Assembly: GCA_007133745.1 (NCBI GenBank)
Contig: SLMC01000219.1
Span: forward strand, 1 to 6,573
Source: Kiritimatiellia bacterium
GTDB lineage: Bacteria > Verrucomicrobiota > Kiritimatiellia > UBA8416 > SLMC01
Direction: 5' to 3'
Length of the DNA stretch: 6,573 bases
In this document: positions 1 to 5,038 of the stretch, one piece after another
Layout of the letters: each line of letters opens with the position of its first letter
How positions within the stretch are numbered: the stretch's first letter is position 1
Made by a program: the position numbers and the translations under genes
Notes under the pieces: model-generated
The model's input: the letters and a program-made list of their open reading frames with translations, nothing else
What the model was told of the DNA's origin: nothing
Databases searched by the model: none

Positions 1-43
1 CATCCGACTCGCCATGCAAAAGATTGGACAACGAAAACTTCAT
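1..43 (-). CDS. possible 5' end of a divergent gene (partial)
   Basis: On the minus strand an ATG at 43-41 opens a frame that stays open to the window edge, giving 14 codons (MKFSLSNLLHGESD). A purine-rich GAGGGGGAG lies at 53-45 on that strand. Its GAGG core is about 6 nt from the ATG, a plausible Shine-Dalgarno sequence. No plus-strand frame in 1-96 stays open with a convincing start. The product cannot be recognised from 14 residues. If real, this gene diverges from accD and shares the 44-513 region with it. The call rests only on the start and ribosome-binding-site context, so confidence is low. Confidence 0.35.
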   Translation of the reverse strand, partial: MKFSLSNLLHGESD

Positions 44-125
44 GCTCCCCCTCAATGCGGCCTGCGGCCGCAACCATAGTAATCAGTGACCCGTAGTCCC
101 AAGGGGTTAGGGGCTAGCCAACAAG

Positions 126-141
126 GCGGGCTGTCGCCCGC
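126..141. repeat. short perfect GC-rich hairpin
   Basis: GCGGGC at 126-131 pairs perfectly with GCCCGC at 136-141 around a TGTC loop. No T-run follows, so it is not a standard intrinsic terminator. It sits at the left flank of the G/T-rich repeat. The adjoining CCCGCAACCC (137-146) recurs in inverted form as GGGTTGCGGG at 4932-4941, just left of the second repeat copy. It is therefore probably part of the repeat family rather than a separate regulatory site. Confidence 0.5.
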
Positions 142-154
142 AACCCAAGTGTGT

Positions 155-181
155 GGGTATGTGGGTTTGGGAGTGTGTGAG
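155..181 (+). repeat. 27-bp dispersed G/T-rich repeat, copy 1
   Basis: These 27 bases are identical to 4939-4965. They contain three GGG tracts, separated by TATGT and TTT, and end in AGTGTGTGAG. Three closely spaced G-tracts plus a nearby GG (181-182) make a weak G-quadruplex conceivable on this strand. The copy lies upstream of accD. An exact 27-bp match within a 6.6-kb window is not chance, although the sequence is low in complexity. Confidence 0.8.
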
Positions 182-203
182 GATGTGAACGATCAACCTT
201 TTA

Positions 204-283
204 TGTCCAGTTCTCGCTTTCCCCCCACACTCCCACACACGCAAACTCCCACGCATCTTCTCTGCCTGTCCAGTTCTTGCTTT
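204..283 (+). repeat. tandem duplication, 63-bp period
   Basis: TGTCCAGTTCTCGCTTT (204-220) is repeated at 267-283 with one mismatch. Both copies are followed by a run of C, then ACTC/ACAC-rich sequence, and then CGCAT (252-256 and 311-315). The unit is therefore a diverged tandem duplication of the C/A-rich arm of the composite element. It does not encode anything recognisable. Confidence 0.6.
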
Positions 284-513
284 TCCCACATACTCACACA
301 CTCACACACCCGCATAGCCCCTAGCCCCTAGCCCCAAAATCGCACAAAACCTAAAGGGTCGGACTCTATGCTCACAAAAGACAATGTCGGTTCTATCACA
401 AACCGGAGCGCGTTTCCATGTTTATTTGTTGACGGAGACAAAATTTTTCTTGAACTCATCGGCGCGATCTGTCAGTATGCGCTTCTTTCACTGCCAAACA
501 AGGGGTTCGCCGT

Positions 514-1350
514 ATGGCCTGGTTCAGAAAAAAATCAAAGCATAAAGGGAAAGACGAGGGCTTGGACGACAATTTGTGGGTCGTCTGCCCCGACTGCAAA
601 ACTCATGTTCACCGCGACGAATGGTACGCGGCCCCCAAAGTCTGTCCCAAGTGCGTGTTTCACGAGCGGCTCTCCGCGCGGGAACGTCTCGATATTACGA
701 TCGATCCCGGCACGTTCCACGAATTCAACCAGGACATCTCCACATCCGACCCGCTCCAGTTTACCGACGGCAAGGAAAGCTACTTCACCAAGGCCGAAGC
801 GGCCAAAGGCCGAACGGGCCTGAACGAAGCGGTTGTAACCGGTAGCGGCAAAATCGACGATCAGACGGTCACGATCGCCGTCATGGACTTCCGTTTTCTT
901 GGCGGCAGCCTGGGCAGCGGCACAGGCGAGAAAATTCTGCTTGGCGCGGACTACGCCCTGCGTCACCGCCGCCCCTACATCGTCTTTTCAGCCTCCGGCG
1001 GCGCGCGCATGCACGAGGGCATCGTCTCGCTCATGCAAATGGCCAAGACCTGCGCCGGCATCGCCCGCCTGCACAAGGCCGGCATCCCCTACATCTCCGT
1101 GCTGACCGATCCCACGACCGGCGGGGTATCCGCCAGTTTCGCCATGGCGGGCGACATTCACATCGCCGAACCCCGCGCGCTGATCGGATTCGCCGGTCGG
1201 CGAGTTATCGAACAAACCATTCGCCAGAAGCTGCCGGCCGACTTTCAAACGGCCGAATATTTGCTGGAACACGGATTCATCGATATCATCGCCCATCGGC
1301 GCGACATGAGAAACACCCTGTCCCGCGTCTTGAGGTACTGGAAACGCTAA
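514..1350 (+). CDS. accD: acetyl-CoA carboxylase carboxyltransferase subunit beta
   Basis: AccD is the beta half of the cytosolic acetyl-CoA carboxyltransferase. With AccA it moves CO2 from carboxybiotin on BCCP to acetyl-CoA, making malonyl-CoA for fatty acid synthesis. The 278-residue product is close to the usual 280-300. The N-terminal zinc ribbon has C25-x2-C28 and C44-x2-C47, as in bacterial AccD. The crotonase-like core follows: DFRFLGGSLGS (125-135), SASGGARMHEG (159-169), SLMQMAKT (172-179), TDPTTGGVSASFAMAGD (198-214) and GFAGRRVIEQT (225-235). The glycine pairs 162-163 and 203-204 fit the expected oxyanion-hole regions. The ATG at 514 is preceded by AAGGGG (500-505), about 8 nt upstream. 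It is the first gene of a four-gene operon, 18 bp before the ParB-like gene. Identity is secure. Confidence 0.97.
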   Translation: MAWFRKKSKHKGKDEGLDDNLWVVCPDCKTHVHRDEWYAAPKVCPKCVFHERLSARERLDITIDPGTFHEFNQDISTSDPLQFTDGKESYFTKAEAAKGRTGLNEAVVTGSGKIDDQTVTIAVMDFRFLGGSLGSGTGEKILLGADYALRHRRPYIVFSASGGARMHEGIVSLMQMAKTCAGIARLHKAGIPYISVLTDPTTGGVSASFAMAGDIHIAEPRALIGFAGRRVIEQTIRQKLPADFQTAEYLLEHGFIDIIAHRRDMRNTLSRVLRYWKR

Positions 1351-1368
1351 ACGCATGGAGCACCCGCC

Positions 1369-1785
1369 ATGAACAGAGAATTCCTTGATGTCCCCATCGA
1401 AGCCATCATTGTCAAGGGCAGCGTCCGCGAAAATTACGGAGACATGGTCACCCTGGAAAACTCGATCCGCAAACTCGGCGTCCTCGACCCGCTGATCATC
1501 GATGCCAACCAGGTCCTGATCTGCGGCGAACGCCGGCTTCAGGCATGCCGCAATCTGGGCCTGGCCACCGTGCCGGCGCTCAAACTCGACATCGCCTACG
1601 ACAGCATGACCGCGCTTGATATTCAGTCCGATCTGAACCTTTGTCGCGAACCCTTCAGCAACAAAGACTTGAATTGTTTGATCGACCGAAAAAAGGCCAG
1701 TATTCCCGCCCGAGACCCCGACGAAGGGCATCCGGGCCTTATCGAAAAATTACGCAAGACTTTTTCGTCCTCAAAAACGGAGTAG
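1369..1785 (+). CDS. small ParB N-terminal-domain protein inside the acc operon
   Basis: This 138-residue protein carries a ParB/Srx-type N-terminal domain. Visible elements are the opening strand VPIEAIIV (8-15), the R-x-x-x-GD stretch (20-25), the NSIRKLGVLDPLII segment (31-44), and the GERRLQA box (53-59) that in true ParB binds nucleotide. VPALKLD (68-74) is the next strand. The later ParB signature EN-x-x-R is degenerate here (DLNLCR, 88-93). The chain ends in a short basic tail (EKLRKTF, 126-132), and there is no helix-turn-helix or dimerisation domain. It is therefore unlikely to bind parS-like DNA and is not a chromosome-partition ParB. It lies 18 bp after accD and 2 bp before accA, with GGAG (1357-1360) 8 nt from its ATG. 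It is paralogous to the protein at 5039-5569. Function is unknown; a regulatory or assembly role for the carboxylase is only a guess. Confidence 0.85.
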   Translation: MNREFLDVPIEAIIVKGSVRENYGDMVTLENSIRKLGVLDPLIIDANQVLICGERRLQACRNLGLATVPALKLDIAYDSMTALDIQSDLNLCREPFSNKDLNCLIDRKKASIPARDPDEGHPGLIEKLRKTFSSSKTE

Positions 1786-1787
1786 CC
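1779..1787 (+). promoter_or_regulatory. ribosome binding site of accA overlapping the upstream stop
   Basis: GGAG at 1779-1782 directly abuts the TAG stop (1783-1785) of the ParB-like gene and lies 5 nt before the accA ATG at 1788. This fixes the accA start at 1788 rather than at 1641, where the same frame opens inside the upstream gene. The arrangement suggests translational coupling between the two genes. Confidence 0.75.
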
Positions 1788-2747
1788 ATGGATGCCCATC
1801 AGGATTTCGATCAGGAACTCAAGAATATCGAAGGCAAAATTGCCGAGCTGACCCGCTTGAGCGCCGACGACTCCGTCCAATTCGGGACGGAAATCGCTCA
1901 GCTCGAAAAAAAGAAAGCCGATTTGGAAAAAACGCTGTATGCGTCGCTTTCGGCCTGGCAAACCGTGCAAATTGCCCGCCATCCGCAACGGCCGCTGCTG
2001 CGCGACTATATCGAGAACATCTTTTCGGAATTCATTGAACTCCACGGGGATCGGCGCTTCGGCGACGATCACGGATTGATCGGCGGCTTCGCAACCATCG
2101 GGGATCGGCGCGCCGTACTGATCGGACATCAGAAAGGGCGTACGGTCGAAGACAATGTCAAGATGAATTTCGGCATGGCCAGTCCCGACGGATACCGCAA
2201 GGCGTTGCGCATCATGAAGCTGGCCGAAAAATACCGCTTGCCCGTGATCAGTTTCATCGATACGCCAGGCGCCTATCCCGGCCTGGACGCCGAAGCGCGG
2301 GGCCAGGCGGAAGCCATCGCGACCAATCTGGCGGCCATGGCCTTGCTTGAAGTTCCCATGCTCGTCATTGTCTCCGGAGAAGGCGGGAGCGGCGGCGCGC
2401 TCGGCATCGGCATGGGCGACACCGTCATGATGCTGTCCTACGCCGTCTATTCGGTCATCTCGCCCGAAGGCTGCGCCTCGATCCTCTGGCGCGACGGCGC
2501 CAAGGCGCCCGAAGCCGCCGACGCGCTGAAGATTACGGCCGAGTCTCTTAAAAAACTCGGGGTCGTCGACGAAATCATTCCCGAACCCCTGGGCGGCGCG
2601 CACCGGGATCCCAGGCAAACGATGGAAAACGTCAAAACGGCCTTGCTCAAGGGCCTCAAAAAACATGCGCGCTTTTCACCGAAAAAACTGGTGGAGACGC
2701 GCTACGAAAAATACGCCGATATCGGACGGTGGAAGAACTGGTGGTAA
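1788..2747 (+). CDS. accA: acetyl-CoA carboxylase carboxyltransferase subunit alpha
   Basis: AccA is the alpha half of acetyl-CoA carboxyltransferase and the partner of AccD. From the ATG at 1788 it is 319 residues, the family's usual length. Starting at 1641 would add 49 basic, non-conserved residues overlapping the previous gene. The N-terminal 55 residues form the helical region (DFDQELKNIEGKIAEL, 6-21, and a charged second helix near 36-50). Family signatures follow: QIARHPQRP (61-69), ELHGDRRFGDD (84-94), GHQKGR (113-118), FGMASPDGYRKALR (128-141), FIDTPGAYPG (156-165), SGEGGSGGALGIG (196-208) and YSVISPEGCASILW (221-234). The glycine-rich 197-203 segment would stabilise the thioester enolate. 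It sits 2 bp after the ParB-like gene and 26 bp before the OadA-AccB fusion. Identity is secure. Confidence 0.97.
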   Translation: MDAHQDFDQELKNIEGKIAELTRLSADDSVQFGTEIAQLEKKKADLEKTLYASLSAWQTVQIARHPQRPLLRDYIENIFSEFIELHGDRRFGDDHGLIGGFATIGDRRAVLIGHQKGRTVEDNVKMNFGMASPDGYRKALRIMKLAEKYRLPVISFIDTPGAYPGLDAEARGQAEAIATNLAAMALLEVPMLVIVSGEGGSGGALGIGMGDTVMMLSYAVYSVISPEGCASILWRDGAKAPEAADALKITAESLKKLGVVDEIIPEPLGGAHRDPRQTMENVKTALLKGLKKHARFSPKKLVETRYEKYADIGRWKNWW

Positions 2748-2760
2748 GACTGCACGACAC

Positions 2761-2773
2761 AGGAAAGGGCGTT
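2761..2773 (+). promoter_or_regulatory. ribosome binding site deciding the OadA-AccB start
   Basis: AGGAAAGGG at 2761-2769 lies 4-5 nt before the ATG at 2774. The same frame also opens at an ATG at 2729 inside accA. That start has no comparable purine run and adds 15 residues of non-conserved sequence, so 2774 is preferred. The next gene thus starts 26 bp after the accA stop. Confidence 0.7.
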
Positions 2774-4762
2774 ATGGCCAAAACCCAAAAGAAACGGACA
2801 CCGAAAACATCTTCGAAACCCCATGCTGCCGCAGCCGGCAGCCGCATTCCCCTACGCATCACCGACACCACCCTGCGCGACGCTCACCAGTCGCTCTGGG
2901 CCACGCGCATGCGCACCAAGGACATCGTCGGCATTCTGGACACGATCGACGCGGCCGGCTTCTATTCCCTGGAAGTCTGGGGCGGCGCCACCTTCGACGT
3001 CTGCCTGCGCTTTCTGCGCGAAAACCCCTGGGAACGTCTGCGTCTGATCAAATCCCGCGCCAAGCATACCCCGCTTCAAATGCTGTTGCGCGGCCAGAAC
3101 ATTCTCGGCTACCAGCATTATCCCGACGACCTGCTCGACCGCTTCGTAGCCCTTTCCTGCCGCAACGGCATGGACATCTTCCGCATTTTCGACGCGCTCA
3201 ACGACAACCGCAACATGGAGTACGCCATCAAGGCCGTCAACAAGCATGGCGGTCACGCCCAGGGTACGCTGTGCTACACGATCAGCCCGGTGCATACCGT
3301 CGAGGAATACGTGCGCATCGCCAGGGAACAGGTGCAAATGGGCGTGGACTCCATCTGCATCAAGGATATGGCCGGCATTCTGTCGCCGATCTCCGCCGAA
3401 AAGCTGATCTCGGCGCTGACGGCGAACGTGGACGTCCCCGTTCAGATGCATTGCCATGCCACCAGCGGCATGGCGGTCGCAACCTATGTCGAAGGCGTAC
3501 GCGCCGGCGCCGGCGCCATCGACTGCGCCATCTCGGTCATGTCCGGATCGTCCTCCCAGCCCGCCGCCGAGACCATGCTGTCCATCTTCGACGAAACCAG
3601 CTATCGCGCCAACCTCGACCGCGACGCGCTCCGGAAAATCTGCAAGTACTTCACCGATCTGACGCCGCACCGCAACTTGAGCAGCCAGCCGATCAACCCG
3701 ATCGATCCCGAAATCCTGATCCACCATATTCCCGGCGGCATGATTTCCAACCTGCGCTCCCAGCTTCAGCAGCAGGATGCGCTCGACCGCCTGCCGGAAG
3801 TGCTCGAAGAGCTGCCGCGCACGAGAGCCGATCTCGGCTATCCACCCCTTGTCACGCCAACCAGCCAAATTGTGGGCGTGCAATCGGTCATGAACGTGCT
3901 GGCCGGCGAACGCTACGCCATGGTGCCCCAGGAAACCAAGAACTACGTTAAAGGCCTTTACGGCCGTTCGCCCGCACCGATCAATCCCGCCATCAAAAAG
4001 AAAATACTGGGCAAGGAAAAAGCCGTCACTGGCCGACCGGCCGACCTGCTGGAACCCATCCTGCCGCGTATCACCCTCGAGATGGAAGACCCCACCTTGA
4101 TCAACGAAGAGGAAGACATCATCTCCTATTGCCTCTTCCCAGAACAGGCCAAGGAATATTTCCAATGGCGCGCGCTGCCCACCGAGGACCGCCCGCCCAT
4201 CCCCGCCGACCTGGAGCGCAAAAAGCAATCGGCCCCGGCCGTCGAACCGGCGCCCGACAGCGCGTCGGCCAAACCGTTCCTGTCGGATCGCGACTACCGT
4301 GAAATCCGGGATCTCATGACAAAAGTCAATCAGTTCCAATTCTCGGAAGTGACCATCCGCCGAAACGACTTGGCCCTCAGTCTCAAAGCCGAAGGCATGC
4401 AGGCCGCCCGGACTCCGACATCCGAACCGGCTCCGAAGCCCGAGGCTGCGGAAACGTCCGGTTCGGAACCCGTCGGCTCGCCCCCTGAAACCATCGAACC
4501 CGAAGTGTCGCCGGACGCCGACGGCCCCGCCGTAAAGGCCCCGCTTAACGGAACCTTCTACCTCTCGTCGGGACCCGGCAAACCCCTGCTGGTCAAGCCG
4601 GGCGACACGGTTCAGGCCGGCGACGCGGTTTGCATCGTGGAAGCCATGAAACTTTTCAATCAGATCAAAGCGCCTTCACGCTGTCGCATCGTCAAGATTT
4701 TGAAGCAGCACGGCGACCCTGTTAAAAAGGACCAGCCCCTAATCAGGATCGAACCCTTGTAA
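2774..4762 (+). CDS. oadA: OadA/PycB-type carboxyltransferase fused to an AccB-like biotin carrier
   Basis: This 662-residue protein has three parts. Residues about 25-290 are the DRE-TIM carboxyltransferase barrel: ITDTTLRDAHQSL (29-41), EVWGGATFD (67-75), QMLLRGQNILGY (102-113), FDALND (139-144), CIKDMAG (195-201) and MHCHATSG (225-232). D31, K197, H226 and H228 match the metal and carboxyl-lysine positions of the family, which acts on pyruvate/oxaloacetate. Residues about 291-470 are the conserved PYC/OADA region (IPGGMISNLRSQL, 319-331). After a linker, 506-540 resembles the N-terminus of E. coli AccB. An Ala/Pro/Glu-rich hinge (541-585) leads to a biotinyl domain with GTFY (593-596), a thumb-like insert (597-605) and EAMK with biotin on K626. 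The GTFY and thumb are AccB features, not typical OadA ones. It is the last gene of the accD-accA operon and has no biotin carboxylase domain. Cytosolic; the substrate is inferred, not proven. Confidence 0.9.
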   Translation: MAKTQKKRTPKTSSKPHAAAAGSRIPLRITDTTLRDAHQSLWATRMRTKDIVGILDTIDAAGFYSLEVWGGATFDVCLRFLRENPWERLRLIKSRAKHTPLQMLLRGQNILGYQHYPDDLLDRFVALSCRNGMDIFRIFDALNDNRNMEYAIKAVNKHGGHAQGTLCYTISPVHTVEEYVRIAREQVQMGVDSICIKDMAGILSPISAEKLISALTANVDVPVQMHCHATSGMAVATYVEGVRAGAGAIDCAISVMSGSSSQPAAETMLSIFDETSYRANLDRDALRKICKYFTDLTPHRNLSSQPINPIDPEILIHHIPGGMISNLRSQLQQQDALDRLPEVLEELPRTRADLGYPPLVTPTSQIVGVQSVMNVLAGERYAMVPQETKNYVKGLYGRSPAPINPAIKKKILGKEKAVTGRPADLLEPILPRITLEMEDPTLINEEEDIISYCLFPEQAKEYFQWRALPTEDRPPIPADLERKKQSAPAVEPAPDSASAKPFLSDRDYREIRDLMTKVNQFQFSEVTIRRNDLALSLKAEGMQAARTPTSEPAPKPEAAETSGSEPVGSPPETIEPEVSPDADGPAVKAPLNGTFYLSSGPGKPLLVKPGDTVQAGDAVCIVEAMKLFNQIKAPSRCRIVKILKQHGDPVKKDQPLIRIEPL

Positions 4763-4860
4763 ACCCTTTGAACATTATCAACTCCTTAGTGCCTTAATCA
4801 AACCGTTCTGCTGTAAAAAACAAGAAAATTTAGCGAGGCATTTCACGGTAATCCAGGCCA

Positions 4861-4931
4861 AGAGGTCGGAGGTCAGAGGTCGGAGGTCAGTTTCTTAATT
4901 TCTGACTTCTGACATCTGTCCTCTGACCTCT
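4861..4931. repeat. long imperfect inverted repeat made of GAGGTC-type units
   Basis: The left arm (4861-4890) is about four tandem copies of a GAGGTCNG-like unit. The right arm (4902-4931) is its reverse complement at 25 of 30 positions, with an 11-nt AT-rich loop (4891-4901). All five mismatches can form G-U pairs or simple bulges in RNA or DNA. No T-run follows, so it is not a classic Rho-independent terminator, but it sits 98 bp after the oadA stop. It could act as a 3'-end stabiliser, a termination aid, or simply be a dispersed hairpin repeat. Confidence 0.75.
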
Positions 4932-5007
4932 GGGTTGCGGGTATGTGGGTTTGGGAGTGTGTGAGTTTTCACACACGCACTTGCGTACTCACACACAAGC
5001 ACGCATC
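4932..5007. repeat. second copy of the G/T–C/A intergenic element
   Basis: GGGTTGCGGG (4932-4941) leads into a 27-bp segment (4939-4965) identical to 155-181. The C/A-rich half (4969-5007) ends in CACGCATC (5000-5007), the same octamer as at 250-257 in the first element. GTGTGTGA (4957-4964) and TCACACAC (4969-4976) form a perfect 8-bp stem with a 4-nt loop, so a short hairpin is likely. This copy lacks the GGGGCTA heptamers of the first. It lies immediately upstream of the second ParB-like gene. Confidence 0.75.
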
Positions 5008-5024
5008 AAATTTATTGTTTTTTC

Positions 5025-5034
5025 GAGAGGAGAC
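5025..5034 (+). promoter_or_regulatory. ribosome binding site of the second ParB-like gene
   Basis: GAGAGGAGAC (5025-5034), with its AGGAG core at 5028-5032, lies 6 nt before the ATG at 5039. It is the strongest Shine-Dalgarno sequence in the window. It fixes the start at 5039 rather than at the upstream in-frame ATG at 4943, which lies inside the repeat. Confidence 0.85.
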
Positions 5035-5038
5035 AGCC

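Larger units (their letters stand above)
103..335. repeat. composite inverted-repeat element with heptamer ends
   Basis: The left end has two heptamers, GGGGTTA (103-109) and GGGGCTA (110-116). The right end has three tandem TAGCCCC copies (315-335), the reverse complement of GGGGCTA. Inside, a G/T-rich arm (about 150-186) faces two C/A-rich arms (about 221-257 and 284-311) that are approximately complementary to it. The two C/A arms belong to a tandem duplication: TGTCCAGTTCTCGCTTT at 204-220 matches 267-283 at 16 of 17 bases, a 63-bp period. The whole could fold into a long imperfect stem. No transposase or target-site duplication is visible, so its nature (MITE-like, REP-like or simple repeat expansion) is open. 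Confidence 0.6.
44..513. other. intergenic region upstream of accD
   Basis: This 470-bp gene-free stretch has two parts. Positions 103-335 are an asymmetric, low-complexity G/T then C/A element described separately. Positions 336-513 are ordinary, more AT-rich DNA that probably holds the accD promoter and leader. The best promoter-like match I can find is TTGAAC at 450-455 with a 17-bp spacer to CAGTAT at 473-478. The -10 box is poor, so I do not call it as a promoter. Short open frames here (86-331 and the 5' part of 368-823) have repetitive or non-protein-like translations and are not genes. Confidence 0.7.
4763..5038. other. intergenic region between the two operons
   Basis: These 276 bp hold three things: an AT-richer leader (4763-4860) with no clear intrinsic terminator or promoter; an imperfect long hairpin (4861-4931); and a G/T plus C/A repeat element (4932-5007). 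They are followed by a T-rich stretch and the ribosome binding site of the next gene. A frame opens at 4943 and runs into the ParB-like gene, but its first 32 codons only translate the low-complexity repeat and are not called as coding. Confidence 0.75.

Noticed and set aside
86..331. 81-codon plus-strand frame in the upstream region
   Set aside because: It only translates the G/T and C/A repeat element. The composition (strings of T, H, P, S) is repeat-driven and there is no ribosome binding site.
103..335. CRISPR array
   Set aside because: The repeats are short, low-complexity and irregularly spaced, with no constant spacer length and no cas genes.
368..823. 151-codon frame overlapping the start of accD
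   Set aside because: Two-thirds of it lies out of frame inside accD, and its C-terminus is Ser/Thr/Arg/Pro-rich shadow sequence.
988..1731. 247-codon minus-strand frame over accD and the ParB-like gene
   Set aside because: It spans two well-supported plus-strand genes and shows no domain signature.
1369..1785. True chromosome or plasmid partition ParB with parS sites
   Set aside because: There is no helix-turn-helix domain, no neighbouring parA, and no parS-like palindrome recognised in the window.
1641..1787. Upstream extension of accA to an ATG at 1641
   Set aside because: It would overlap the ParB-like gene by 145 bp and add 49 basic, unconserved residues. The ATG at 1788 has a good ribosome binding site and gives the family length of 319.
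1623..2666. 347-codon minus-strand open frame opposite accA
   Set aside because: It is antisense to a secure accA with full-length conservation. The translation has no recognisable domain and no ribosome binding site that stands out.
2665..3951. 428-codon plus-strand frame overlapping accA and oadA
   Set aside because: It is an out-of-frame, Arg/His/Pro-rich translation over the conserved carboxyltransferase domain. It is a shadow of the real frame.
2852..4339. 495-codon minus-strand open frame opposite oadA
   Set aside because: It mirrors a strong, motif-rich gene on the plus strand. Its translation shows no family motifs and is rich in G, V, D and H, as expected from the reverse of GC-rich codons.
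4861..4931. Classic Rho-independent terminator
   Set aside because: The hairpin is long and imperfect and is followed by GGGTTGCGGG rather than a T-run. A role in termination is possible but not supported by the usual signature.
4943..5038. Upstream extension of the second ParB-like gene
   Set aside because: The first 32 codons translate the dispersed repeat. The strong AGGAG precedes the ATG at 5039, where ParB-domain homology begins.
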